A stretch of DNA of 64,000 nucleotides from Lotus japonicus (Eukaryota; Streptophyta; Magnoliopsida; Fabales; Fabaceae), in NCBI RefSeq assembly GCF_012489685.1, contig NC_080042.1, positions 93,522,576-93,586,575 on the forward strand, given 5' to 3'. This document shows positions 23,249 to 36,219 of this stretch, piece by piece. Below the pieces are notes generated by a model that saw nothing but the letters and a program-made list of their open reading frames with translations, was not told the origin of the DNA and did no database searches. How positions within the stretch are numbered: position 1 is the stretch's first letter; each line of letters opens with the position of its first letter. The position numbers and the translations under genes are program-made.

Positions 23249-25791
23249 TTAACTAGAGTTGTGAGAAACTGAACTGCTGCTTTCACCACTTTCTTCTTCA
23301 TCAATATCATTACCCTGAGAAACATCTATCATGGAGGAATCCTCATGATGTGATCCACCATCCATATTACCAGCTGGAGGAGGAATCTTTGGCTGCAATT
23401 AACCAATTCAAAAAAACAGCATTAACTATAAAATGAGCCATAACAGTAGAACACAACTAATTGTCAAAAATAGAATCAGTTGAACACAGGTAACAACCAC
23501 ATCATCTGCATGGAAAAGTTCCAGCATATACTGATCAAAAGAAATCCTGATGATCTCATAGATTTGCACCCCTTTGTATGTGACCCCTGTGCTCTTCCTA
23601 ATCTTGCACAGAATTTCCTTCCCAACAAGCATGTCTTTAAGATGGACAGGAAACTTAACAGCATTTGGTAACTTGACAATTTAACATGCAAAAACCAATA
23701 ACACAATTAATTCTTGTGTTAAATAATAATAATAAATATAGTAAATATGAAGACACATAAATCTAAGTAGACTACCCCCTCAGATGTTACAACTTCCACA
23801 CAAGATGAATGCATTAGCTGAATAGCTTCACTGTCTTGTAGCAAAAATACGGTACTATCAAATCCGTCAAACACCTCCAGTTTAATACTGAACCTATTAC
23901 ATACGCAAACAATTATTAAGAAAAAATCCAAGTGTGTTAATCCAAACAAAATAATCAACAACTAAAATCAAATTTTAAAGGATAACCAAAATAATATTGA
24001 AGTCAAATGATTTCAAACATAGATACTTGCCTAGGAAGCATCTTTCCAATGGTCCTCTCACAGCAACCACAATGATAAACACCATTGTCCACAGTTAATT
24101 TAGTATAACACCGACAAGATGGGTACCACCAACCACCCTCTTCAATCACAGCTAAAATTCCAACATGCACAACGAAGATGCCACTCTTCTTGCGAAAAAA
24201 AATATATAATATATAAATATCAAATGAAGATATGCCTAAAAATGGTTGACCTCATTGTATATGGCAATACTCCCAATAGCTTGTTGTAGTTAATTCTACT
24301 AAAATTTCTAATATTTCTACTAAAAGTGCTCTAAAACATATAAAAATTACAAACCTCTGTTGTCTGCAATAGCTGACCTATTGTTTTCTTGGGATGAACA
24401 ACAAGCATATCATCAAGAATATTATGTTCACAATTGCGGTGGCCAATATACTCAATAGGTTGGTTGTTTCCAATTCCAAGAAGCCTGCATAATAGACACA
24501 ATAACCTACATAAGAGAAATTGATCCTAAATGAATTAATAAAGCACACTAAAGAAATGTGGAATTCAATACCAACCTGTCACCTATACCCCTCTCATTGT
24601 CAAAAACAGGATCAATGTGCATCTTTGTCAAATGGGGAAGGGTCTGCAGAATAACCTTTCCTAAAAAAAGAACACAATACTCCTGAGAAAAATTCATATC
24701 ATACAGCATGGAATTAAGGAAGACATAATTATAGTAACACCAACATAAATCACCTCTGACATAATATACAGCCATAAACTGCAAACCCATTACAGGCTGG
24801 ACAGTCCAATTAGAAGCCATGTAATCAGCAAACTTGTCAACAATGTCACCCATCAAGATACATCGAACAGTGCCCCTAATTATGTTATTGAAAAAAATAA
24901 AGTAGATAAATAATACATATAAATGAAATCAAAGATAGAGCTAATGAAGATATCAAAAGGTTAACATCACTAAACAACCTAGTGTCCTGGAGATCGACAA
25001 CCATCACTTTAGTTATGCCACTATTCTGCACCACGAGTTTCACGTTGGATGCAGCCTTAACCAGCCCAGCAACATCTACATGTGAGACTTAATATTTTAC
25101 TTATACAATACATAACAATGCAAGCAAGAAATATATGTAATAGGCTAACCGTTTATGTAAAAATTCAACCAATAATACCAAATGATTTACACTACCTATC
25201 AAATAGTTGAAATTCCCCCAACTACTTTGCACATGACCAAAATCCAGAAAATCCCAGCCATAATAAGGAATGAAAGCATCAACATCAAGAACTATCCTGG
25301 TACGTGAATTGAAAAGCAACTTGAAACCATGGTTGGTAACACGTTCTGAATCCATGTTCCTCTTCACACGAAAGAGAGATAGTACATACACACGCCCTTG
25401 GATAATGTTCAATTTGCTTGGAATGTACTTATGAAATGATGCTTGTATTTTCACATGCTGTAAATGAAAACAACAAATAAGTGAAAATATGTCCAAAAGA
25501 GATAGCAACAAACGAACAGATTGATAAAAAGATAAATATAAGAAGATGACATAAGTTTTATTAACTTCCAAAAAAATTATTTAAAAAATAGTGTAATAAG
25601 AAAACATTGTAACAATATTCAAGATGCTATACCTCCTTGTCTATTAGCACCATGTGCATGCATCTTAAACCATGGGCTTGGTCAAGATGATCTACATTCC
25701 ACACAGCAATGACTCTAACCTTGATTTTCCATGGATGTTGCTTCAGTGAAAGCTGCATAACAGAGTCAAATTCTGGCACAGGAGAAGACAT
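23249..25791 (-). CDS. RPA70-like single-stranded-DNA-binding protein B
   Basis: It starts MSSPVPEFDSVMQLSLKQHP and ends in an acidic/serine tail (about NDIDEEESGESSSS). The ATG at 25791 was preferred to one 17 codons upstream because it matches where the sister genes begin. The exons I joined stay in frame. OB fold A contains TNHGFKLLFNSRTRIV. OB fold B has RCILMGDIVDKFADYMASNW. OB fold C carries a C4 zinc ribbon (SCRCYTKL...YHCGCC). The RPA70N domain is absent. The intron after KMLPR uses a GC donor (CCTAG|GCAAGT). It lies about 1.5 kb downstream of RepHel on the same strand, toward the 3' end of the Helitron. Its likely role is coating DNA strands during transposition (inference). It is the best-preserved Helitron-linked RPA copy. 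Confidence 0.85.
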
Positions 25792-27325
25792 ATTTCGTTT
25801 AAGCAAGAAACTAAGAAAAAGTATCTGTGAACAATATATCAAAAACTTAAGAAGAAGTTGACAAAGAGTACTTGATATGTGAACAACAAGTGTTTATATA
25901 GCAAAAGGAATGGTTGCACTGATTTTGAAAACTACTGTCACTTAACTCTGCCAAATTTATTATTTAAGAAACAAATTAAAAAACATATTTAATAAAATAG
26001 TTAAAGTACAAGATACAAATTAAAATTAAAAAAATATCTAAAAAAAGGTTCAGAGACTATGACTAAACACAACAAACTTCTGGTGAAAGATTATTGATCA
26101 TTGCAACAACTACATCATGTGCTGCAGTGTACTTTTTCATTAAAATTATAAAATGTAAATCTAGTTCATGTTTAAAACAAAAATAGCAAGATAATATACT
26201 AATACTAATATACTAATACCATGAAACACTCTTCATTAATATTAATATTAAAATTACATTTATAGTACAATTTGTGACACATTAGCCTGACATAGGTAAA
26301 ATTTCAATACTCTTAACCACTATATCTCTCATCTGTCATTCATTGCACATAAAGAGAATGGAGAAAGTAATCCAAGTGATATTATACAACCTAACTGGCA
26401 CGGCAGTAGCAATGAGTACATATATTTCCATAGCACTAACACATTTTCCAATTTCATTCATTATAAGATAAAATTTGGATATAAATATAGGAAAAGATGT
26501 TACGTGAAAGAGTAAAACAAGAGTGACTACACATTGATTGAATTATTACTAATGATACAAGATATCAGAACAAAATGAATGGAAAATATAATAGGTTATC
26601 AGTAGTGGCCAGTACAAGTTAGCAAAAACCTGATATGTATCATCTATCAACTGATTAAGATATTAGAATATAATAATATTGATTAATATTATATATGAAA
26701 CACGGAAAAGGGAGGATTTGAATATACTTAGGTGAAGATAATTGTTTCAACTATTATAAAAGTGTTTTTTAAAAATCTAAACACATTAAATATAGAATAG
26801 AAAACTTTATTTAGCATAGAATGAAGATCTATTAAGTTTGATAAAAATGTTTTTTTTAATAAACTCGTGAATCCAAACACAAAATAAAGTATACAATATA
26901 TCTTGCTACTATATTTACAAACTTAATTTAACCATAAAAAAAATAATAAAATTGATATGATATCTCATAAAGGTTGTCGTTAAAGTTTCAAGATTAGGAT
27001 GACTATCTTGTATATTAACGCTTCATACTTGAAAAAAAAATGGTATTAAGAACTCAATCAGATTTTACGATATTTCTAACTTTGAAAATATAGGAAACAT
27101 CAAATAAATATAGGGTTTACCACTAAACTTCTATTTCAAAACTAATATGTCTTCCAATTCTTAATACATGAGTTATCACACAAGAGACAAGAAAATAAAT
27201 ATATTAGCCAACATAAAGAAAAAATAAAAAAAAATACTGGAAAAACTATCAATGAAATCATACAGAATGTAATCATATTAAAGTAGAAAATAAAACTCAA
27301 AAAAAATAATAGTAGGTCAAAAAAT
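25792..27325. other. AT-rich spacer between RPA-B and RepHel
   Basis: It contains the RPA-B promoter and the RepHel 3' flank. The sequence is very AT-rich, with no recognisable gene or clear repeat. Confidence 0.5.
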
Positions 27326-30300
27326 TTAAGAAGAATAAATCCTTTGGAAAACTTCCTTGAAGACAATGTTCTTCGTGACATCTCGTTGACTAATATCCTC
27401 ATTGCAAATTAGAATTTTCAACCCAGCTCTTGTCTTCACTCGAGATATAGCAACATACAACTGACCATGTGAAAACACAGGATTTGGTAAGTAAAGACCA
27501 ACATGTGATAGAGTTTTCCCTTGGCTTTTGTTTATAGTCATAGCAAAAGAAAGTAGGAGGGGAAATTGTCTTCTTTGGAACTTAATAGGCATGCTCCCAT
27601 CAGTTGGCATTAAATCCATTCTACCAATAAATACTTGTCTACCAACATGTGTCCCTGATATCACAATGCCACCAACCACATTTGGACGAAGATGAGTAAC
27701 AACAATTCTAGTTCCATTGCACAAACCTGTAGAGACATCTAGATTCCGCATGAGCATAACAGGAGCACCTTCTTTCAATACTAATTTGTGATCAGGAATA
27801 CCAGAACATCTAATGTCATTCAAAAATTCAGTTGTTATCCAATCAGCTTCAATACCAACATCCTCAGTAACACTCCATACTGAATACGAGCTTAAATAAG
27901 TTCTTTCATTACCAGGAAATAGTGACAACACATATTGGTTGACCAAATCAACAACATCCAATGTTGGAGCTAGAATAGCCTTGTCTTCATAATACTTGGC
28001 ACAACCAACATTCTCCATAATTTCAGGGTAAATAGCACGAACAATATCAGCTACAGGATTAGAAGATTGTTGAACCAAGGTATCCTTTGGCACTTTGATA
28101 TCAGCATCACCATCATTATAATCTCCAAGAACTCCATCACCAATATCTAGAACCCACTCTGCAAAGACCTTAATTTTCTCTACATCTGAAGTTTCTGAGT
28201 TAGAAAATAGACGCATGTTTTCAGTCAAAGTGAGGACCTTACAAAATCTCCACAGTCGAGATGAGTTAATGGTAGCCATAACAATCTCAGCTCTACTTCC
28301 CTTAGGGATGACAGGTAAAATTTGTCGAAAATCACCACCTAGAACAACAACTTTCCCACCAAATGGTTTATTAAAACACTCAGGATTACAGATCCTCATT
28401 ATATCTCTTAAGGTTCTATCCAATGCCTCAAAAGCATATCGACTTACCATGGGTGCTTCATCCCAAATAATGAGACTGCTTAATTTAAGTAATTCAGCCT
28501 TAGGACTCCCTTGCACTATCCCACAACATGAATCTTCATCTGCATTAAGTGGTATGCAAAAAAGGGAATGTGCAGTTCGACCACCATGAAGTAGAAGAGA
28601 TGCTATACCGCTGGAAGCAACATTCAAGATAATTTTTTTCTCAGACCTTAGTTTGTAAGTTAATGTTGTCCAAAGGAAAGTTTTTCCTGTTCCACCATAT
28701 CCATAAACAAAGAGAAATTCACCACCATCACTATTAACTGCAGATATAATCTCCTCATATATCTTAGCTTGCCCACCATTTAACTTATTCAAACACTCAA
28801 CATGCAATTTGCTCATCTCAACTGTGTCAAAGTTAAGCTCATTGAATAGCAAAATATTGCCATATTGAATCAAAATGTTGGAGTCAACACATGGCATATT
28901 GTCAAAATCTTTAAGAGATCTACCATTTATCATCAAGAGCTTCTCTATCTCCATTAAACATAATTGTTTCAAATGTTCATTATCAATAACCAATTCTACA
29001 AAAAGGAATGAATTAAAATTGCAACAAATATATACACGAATATAATAATTAATAAATCATTAAATAAAAGTAACAAAAAAATTACCTAAGTTATTGTGAG
29101 TTCTTCGCAATGCATGCACAATTCCATCAGCCAAAACTGACCATGTCTCCCTCCACACATGCGACGGGTCAGCCATAGCATTCCCTAAGAGAAATGAAAC
29201 AAACAATTCCCTAATGTATGAACCAGAAGCAAACGTGGCCACATCAAGTATACCATCAATGTATTCACGATCATCTTTTAGTAATGACAATGCAAGACAT
29301 GCCTGTCTAAAAGTATCATGGACATGATTGTTAACTGATCTCAAATCTTCAAAGCTAGTACATCCTCTTTGAACATTCAATAGCATTCTCAAGTAATACA
29401 ACTCTCCTGATCCAGGTGGGACAAAGTTCATGCGACCAATACAAATTCCTTTCTTCCTTGGATGCCACTCTTTTTTTTTCTTATCATAAACAAATGATGA
29501 TGGAAATTCAGCATACGTTAATCCTCTACCCAATGGATATTTACAATTTGCTTCCATCCACGCCAAAAACATGCTTTTCTTGACTTTATTTCTTTCAAGT
29601 ACATCATCAATTGGAGCTCTTTCATTGAACAAAATAACTTGTTTCTTAGGTAAATGGTAGCTTTGCTTAAGAACAGGTGGCCATTTATCATGAATATAAA
29701 ATGAGAAGGTTCTCCACACAGCTTCACATGGAGAAAGATATCGACAATCATGATACTGCTTTATTTCATCAACAACAGTTGTTTCCTCGTTACTGCTTTG
29801 AGTAACAGACATAGACATTGTTACCCTATCAACTCCTTTGTTAATATATTTGAAGAGGTATTTTATACAATTAGACTTGTTGCAATACTCAATGTTGATA
29901 TGAGCCTGATATTTCATCAAAAGTTTAGGATTATATGGAACAACAAAACCATTGTCCAAATCAACCCCCCTCCTATTGGTAGAGATACCAGTATTCCTTC
30001 TTCGATAAACTGGATACCCATCAGAGTCAAATGATGTCTTTTCTACAAAATTTTTTGGGAAAAACTTGGAGCACCTACCATTCTTCATGCAAGGAGAGTT
30101 TGTTCTATTCACTCCACATGGACCATGAACCATATAATTTGACACACATTGATATAATAGAGGGTAAACCTTAGGATCAGGTAACTCAGCGCAAATAACT
30201 GAGTCTATCAACTCAATAGAATGTAGTTTATCCTTAGTACTAAGCCACAATAAAATATGTGCATGTGGTAAACCTCTCTTCTGAAATTCAATCGTGTACA

Positions 30301-33295
30301 TCCCTATTTATAGATAAAACTTATCAAAATATTTAATCATCAAGGAATATGATAACTTAACGGAAATAGAAATCATTGTACAATCTAATATAATCATACT
30401 AATAAAAAAGTAGAACTTACAAGAAATTGCTTGCCCAAAGAACTTTCCTTTCTTCAAATTTTTCATGAGTTGATCTAATTTCATACGAAACACTCGACAT
30501 GCAAGATCTGGTCGATCATAAGCAGATAAACAACGGGCAGATACATGACGCTCAATTTCAGGCCATTTAGGATTGCAGGTCATTGTGAGGAACAAATCAG
30601 GATAACCATATTCCCTACATATACCCATAGCATCCTGGCAATTGTTGAACATATAGCGCCTACCACCAGTAAAAGACGATGGAAGAACTATCCTAGAGCC
30701 AACCATTGATGGATCGGTATCACCACGATGAATTGCCTCCTCAATTCCTGATAAAAAATCTCTACGAATGGTTTCCTGATTGTTTCTGAGATAATACAAA
30801 CGCTGTGATTCAATCATTGAATAACAATCAACGACTAATTGTTGCAACAACCTTCGAGATAGAGTTATCCTCTTACACTCAAATTGCCTTTCTTGAAGTC
30901 TGAAAGCAACCCATTCACGTAATGAAATGGTCGTACGCTTGTAGATTGAACTATCATAATTGATTCCATCAAACCCGATCTCGTCTGAGAAACCTTCTTC
31001 CCCATAAGGAAATATCAATGGGTATTGTAATGGCAAGAAAGATGAATGAGTATCATAAATCCTTTGCAAATTGCCACTGCTTGTACGAAGTATTATATCA
31101 CGACCACAATCAGAAGTATCAAAGTCTTCAACAATCAAAGCAGCAACCTCATCTACAGTTGGGAGATTGTATGTCTTAGGATCATTAACACGATGTCTAA
31201 ACAATCTCAATGCAACTTGATTCGAATTAGCCTCTTGAACATGGTCTCGTACCCTTCTAAATGACTTTGCTAAAACATTGAACTCATCAACCATTGCCAT
31301 TAACTCCACAACTAAATCAGAGTTGAGGCTACATTTTCCAGTAGAATCACTGAAAACAACAACAATAAAACATCCAAATTGAATTATATAAACAAATTTT
31401 AATATAAATGATATAACAAAAAAAAAATATACCTGAAATGGTTTAGTCTATTCTCAAATTCATTCCTCGTGTCATATATGTTTAATTGAGCAAATTTGGG
31501 ATTATCACCTTCAGCTGGCAGCAAACTACCTATACGATGGTAATTTTGGCCACTTATAACAAACTGAGGAGGTCCCTGCCCGTTGTTCACACTACCGTCC
31601 ACTTTACCACCAATCGATGTGAATGCAAACATGCTATTATAAGATCTAATGTTATCAATAAAATGGCCACTCCTTGGATCTATATTTGTAAGCAAATTGG
31701 ACAAGAGGGTCGGCGCATCTTGTAGATAAGGCAGAGATATTTTCCCTTTCATACAACAGATTGAGAAGTCTGGAGAAATTGCATTTTTTGCCTTCTGAGC
31801 TCTTTCGTGATACCACAAAATAGCTCCACAATACTGACACGCCATATTCATCTCTCCAAGGTCAAAGTACACTGGAACATTAATCAATAAGAGCCTAAAA
31901 AACTTTTCAAAATTAATGTTCCATACTTAACTTAAATTCAATCTTAAAGATTAGAGCCTTACTTTGAGACTCAGCTTCAACAAAGGCAAAATTGGTGTTA
32001 AAATTATTAGTACAATCCGAGACATTCCTTTGCTGCGGCAATAATTCTTGACCTTAAAATAAAAATTATGATCATTCATAAAACTATTAATCAATCTCCA
32101 AGTTGAAATTATTAACAACAATTTTGAAAAAAAAAATCAATAAAGAAACACACATTAATTTAAACACATATAAACCTGAACAAAAATCTGGATTACTATG
32201 CACCGTATTAGATCGACTGCCTTCACTTGATGTTTCCCACTCAACCACTGAAAAAAAGGAAATGAAGCAATTGCAACACTAAAACCGTAAATATAATACT
32301 CCTGTTGCTAAATGAATTTCATAGATGCTACATAACCAAACTCAAATGGATGTAATATAATACGAAAAGAATTACGACATAAATAAAAGATAAAAACCAA
32401 AAAAATAATTTATGTAATCTCGGAGATTAAAGTATTCATGTTGCCACATTCATTCTGTAAATTTGAATTACTTATAACAAATACAATCTAATAAAGTAAA
32501 CTCACTCATGTTGAGCCTTTTCTTTGAACGTTGCATATTAGGCCTCCTTACAGCAAAACCGCGTTTAGACTTCTTCCTTAGTGGTTCTGTAGATATAAAA
32601 TGGTTAGTAAATTTTTTTTCCTAAATTCATATCTATATGGAAAAAAAAAAATGGATATTACTGTTGCAAAAAATTACTTTTTCCATGATAACAATTACTA
32701 ATAAGCATGATTTTTAAGGCAAACTATGTAGCTGAAAAAATAATAATGCAAAAAAGTTCTGTTAAAATACTTTTTCATAACATGTATCAAACTAACCTGT
32801 ATTTGATGTCAACTCCTGCTCAATATGACTTGAACTTAGTCCTTCATGAGATAAAACTTGGCCACCGACTGCAACAACAATATGCCATAAATGAAATAAA
32901 TATTAACATGATTTAAAAAGAAGCCATCAATCTTTGACTAAAATTAATACCCACCATTCTCTACACTACTCACGATACATACCTATAAAGGGAGACGACA
33001 TCCCTTTGCGAAGATCTGAGGAATTAGCATCTTGAATCTATAAAAAAAATTTGTGGATAGCTCAATGACTAAATATAAGAAACAATCAATAACAATTACA
33101 TTCTGGTACATTAATTGATAACAACGGATTAATAAAACCAAAAAAACTTATATACACAAACAAATTTGCTACATTCAATTTTAAGAAGAATGAATTGGCT
33201 GTCCTGAATTAAATAATCTAGTATTTTAGTAAAGAATGAAGACTACTTATATACAAAAACAAAATGTAAATCCAAAGGGGCAAGAAACAAACCAT
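27326..33295 (-). CDS. Helitron RepHel: HUH endonuclease plus Pif1-like helicase
   Basis: The transposase of a rolling-circle transposon. Ten exons join in phase: 33293-33295, 32983-33037, 32797-32868, 32506-32586, 32176-32247, 31963-32052, 31433-31871, 30421-31349, 29086-30303 and 27326-28995. The total is 4,629 nt, or 1,542 residues without a stop. In order it has a basic N-terminus, a CxxC-containing region (CQYCGAILWYHERA), the Helitron-like N domain (ending about GYPDLFLTMTCNP), and the HUH motif in GLPHAHILLWL. The paired catalytic tyrosines lie in KYLFKYINKG. The SF1 helicase follows: Walker A YGYGGTGKTF, Walker B IIWDEAPM, GGDFRQILPV and late motifs INKSQGKTL and LYVAISRVK. Exon 1 contributes only the ATG, so the start sits on a splice donor. 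All catalytic motifs are present, so the protein may be active. Confidence 0.92.
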
Positions 33296-33413
33296 GTTGA
33301 TGAATAAATGAAGGTGAATGAAGACACATGCAAGAGCGAGTTCAAGAATTGAAGGAGGAAGAAAATTGAGTGAAACTTTGTCATAGAGTATGCTTATCTC
33401 ACTTATAAACTAC

Positions 33414-33422
33414 TTATATATA
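33414..33422 (-). promoter_or_regulatory. TATA box of RepHel
   Basis: On the minus strand CTATATATAAG lies about 120 bases upstream of the RepHel ATG. This is a strong plant TATA element. It implies a short leader and a promoter carried inside the Helitron if the 5' end is at 33527 or beyond. Confidence 0.55.
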
Positions 33423-33861
33423 GTGTACTCAAACAACATTGAGGCAAAAAACAATAGATAAATAAGAGAAAAAAATGATTAAACCTATACAATTACTTTA
33501 AATAAAATACAGTAGCCTATGTATAGAATCAAGTTTATGCCCATATCAGGCAAGGTTGGATCCTGTTCTCAAGACAAGGGTGCAAGGGTATACCGAAGGT
33601 GATATCAGAACATGATTATGTGTTGACCGTCTCACGGAGAAAGTGAAATTGAATGGACCAATCCCTAGAGCTCATATGTCTCAGAAAGCTCAAGTTTGGA
33701 CAAATTTTCTTCTTCATAATATATGGCCAGCTGCCCATACTTCAGGTCTTCCCATTAATAAAGCAAGATTACTTTGTGCTATCTTTGATAATTGTCAAGT
33801 AGATATAGCAGCTGTTATTTCTGATGCTATTGCTGATATTATTGATAGGGGTGTACGTTTT

Positions 33862-35236
33862 TTTTTTTTTTTATAAGCAATGAGATTATATTGAATGGGA
33901 GTACAAGGGGTACTCCAACCCAATACAAGAAAAACAGAAAAGAAAACAACAAGCTAGATAAAAGAAAAAATACAAGACAACAGCCCTACAAAGACGAATA
34001 CTACCCACCCCCACTACCTTGAGATTAGACAATATAAAGGGGGCCTCATTAAAATTTTACTTGGATAAAACCCCCTTGGGAAAACCAAGAAAGGAAAAAG
34101 AGTACCCAATTTATAAAGTCAAGAGGAAAATCCAAGGAAGTTTACAAAAACAGAAATAAACCCCAACCTAAAACCACCCCAAAACCAAATACCAGCCATG
34201 CTAATTGCCAATAATAAATTAGGAGTCCATTCCAATCAAGCTGCCACCAAGAAGAAAAAAATCACCAACACATCCAAGTGGCCTCCAATTCAAAGCATAA
34301 AATAAGCAAACAGCCAGCTCCTAAATAATTCAAAGCAAACAAGTCACTTTCTCACTATGGCAATGACGGATCCAGTAGACAGATTGCAGACCAACCAATT
34401 GACAATTCACAAATCCAATCCCACTAAAGTTGGGTAATACAAGAACATGGGTCCATAATCCATTCAAATAATGAACTTCTGAAATCCTTTACCATAGATG
34501 ACAGCCATAGCCAAGCCTTCCACTGGATAATACCTAACAAATTGTTCCAATCAGGAACCTCATTGGAGAACACCAACCTATTTCTCACACACCACACGGA
34601 CCAAACCACTGACCCCCAAATAGCCCACCAAGCCCGAGACTGCTTCATATTCCAACTGCCATGGACAAATTGCAGAAAATGCAATTGAGGATCACAAGGT
34701 AAAACAGAATTGAATCCAAGCCAGTGAAAAACTGAGTACCAAATAGGTGAAATTTTCCTGCAGCAAAACATGAGGTGTTCTACATCCTCCAGTGAGTCAT
34801 CACAAAAAGGGCATGCTGAATCAGAATCATTTAAATGGATCCCCCTCCGAATAAGGTTTTGTTTAGTTTGAATCCTTCCCCAAAGCAACTTCCAAATAAA
34901 AGCTTTCACTGTTGAAGGGACATATATTTTCCATAGATGCTTAAATGCTGGAGTCTGATCAAAACTTGTTGTCCCGGTGATTAGAGAATATGCTGATCTA
35001 ACCGAGTAGCCACCACAAACATCATCCTTCCAAATCCATTTATCCACAGAATCACGGCACAAAGGGACCTGGTTGACAACAATTAAGATTTCAGAAACCC
35101 AGGCTTGCTCCCATTCCCGCAGATCCCTGCGCCAAGACAAGCTCCAAACCCACTTATTGTCCTCCCAAAGTCCCATATCTGATATCATACAGAGCTGTTG
35201 GGTAGAAAGCCTGAAGAGCCTATCAAACTGCACTGC
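33862..35236 (-). mobile_element. 5'-truncated L1-type LINE with 18-bp target duplication
   Basis: The motif GATAGGGGTGTACGTTTT occurs perfectly at 33844-33861 and 35237-35254. A poly(T) run next to the left copy is the poly(A) tail of a minus-strand insertion. The body is about 1.37 kb: the end of ORF2 plus a 3' untranslated region of about 560 bases. This is the hallmark of target-primed reverse transcription with 5' truncation. The perfect target duplication suggests a young insertion. Confidence 0.93.
34424..35236 (-). pseudogene. C-terminal end of LINE ORF2 (zf-RVT region)
   Basis: An open frame of about 270 residues covers the region after the reverse transcriptase of plant L1 elements. 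It includes DKWIWKDDVCGGYSVRSAY, a zinc-binding-like stretch (CPFCDDSLEDVEHLMFCC) and a tryptophan-rich tail (AWWAIWGSVVWSVWCVRN). Endonuclease and reverse transcriptase are absent because of 5' truncation. The first residues of the longer open frame come from the host target site. It is not mobile on its own. Confidence 0.88.
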
Positions 35237-35920
35237 GATAGGGGTGTACGTTTTGCCCACACGAAGTATAAGAACTCTCTTATCTTCTATGTAGTAATAT
35301 GTAGTAATATAACAGGTAAATTACTATTACTATATCTTTTTATCTCTCTATAAGTACAAATCAAACACAAAAACAATGTACTACCTTATTTGAAAACACG
35401 AAATTGTAGGTTAAAGAAAATAATGATTTCACTACATACCAAACTTGATTTTTCCTTGTCAATCATAAATGAGATTATTCTTTATTGTGGACAGTGTATG
35501 CGAGATCAGTTCAGAGCATTAAATGGAAGAATTGACAGTCTCACCAAGTACAAAAAATATAAAGAATAGTTGGTGGGTTCATTAAATGCAAACAATGATT
35601 ATTATAACTCATAAAAAAAAAAAAGATCAACAGATTCTACTTGTAGCCAATTTCAGGGAAAAATCGAGAATAGCACTAATCTTATTCAACAGTGATATGT
35701 CTATCCATTCGGAAAAAGCTAAAAAAAAATTACCTTCTCTTAATATAACTTGATAACACCTTCCCTGAACAAATAACTCAAATCTACCACAACATGGAAA
35801 ATAATTAATCAAATACTAAAAATTCATAAAATCTGGGTACATAAGACAAAGAACTTGAATATATAATTTACTTCCCTTTATAGGTACAGATTTAAATGTT
35901 CAGGAATTTGAGATTTATGG

Positions 35921-36100
35921 TGCTTAGCGCCCCATACCATACTAAGCACAAAAGTGATAGAAGACCTTTCAATTTACATGTGCTGAGCATCTGCAAATCA
36001 CGCTAAGCATAACTTGTCAAGTGGATGATATCAAACCGTGCGTGCCAAGAATCAATTGAGAATGATTAGCAATAACTGGTCAGTGGTTCTCACGAAACAT
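35921..36100. repeat. GCTAAGCA-rich dispersed repeat, copy 2
   Basis: It matches the block at 22312-22610 in word order and orientation (TGCTTAGCGCCCC, CACGCTAAGCAT, GTGGATGATATC, GCGTGCCAAGAATCAATT). It lies within 120-300 bases of the 3' end of the scrambled transposon gene and is probably its 3' flank. Confidence 0.6.
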
Positions 36101-36219
36101 AAAGCATAACAAATATAAAGCAAAGTACCAACAATATAACAAACTACTAAAAACATAACCAAAGTACAAAAATTAAGTCACATTCTAGTAAAATATCACT
36201 CAACTTTCGTGAGTCCTTC

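Larger units (their letters stand above)
17690..33527 (-). mobile_element. large putatively autonomous Helitron (5' end uncertain)
   Basis: Read on the minus strand, the element ends in CTAG|T at 17690, preceded by a subterminal hairpin. It contains a complete RepHel gene (27326-33295) and two RPA70-like genes (23249-25791, 18529-21048), all on the minus strand. The 5' limit is not fixed. TCTATACATAGG at 33527 is about 230 bases upstream of the RepHel ATG and would give a 15.8 kb element. TC starts at about 42140 (TCTATATTAAAATAAAAT) or 42334 (in an A|TC context) would include a third RPA-like gene and give about 24.5 kb. The 33527 and 42140 candidates lack the canonical preceding A. Content and 3' end are well supported; the 5' end is a guess. 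Confidence 0.6.
33535..35300 (+). pseudogene. middle part of a 'plant transposon protein' gene, inverted and interrupted
   Basis: The plus strand encodes a segment with MSQKAQVWTNFLLHNIWP, HTSGLPINKARLL and VDIAAVISDAIADIIDRG. This is the central part of the family annotated in legumes as putative plant transposon protein (function unknown). A TGA at 33613-33615 breaks the frame upstream. At 33861 a LINE interrupts it. After the LINE's far target duplication the frame resumes at 35237 as DRGVRFAHTKYKNSLIF and then degenerates. The piece supplies just what is missing from the minus-strand gene at 36220-37120, and it lies in opposite orientation to it. Confidence 0.7.

Noticed and set aside
28215..28589. 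Open frame of 124 codons on the plus strand
   Set aside because: It is antisense to the helicase exon of RepHel, which has clear motifs; the antisense protein resembles nothing.
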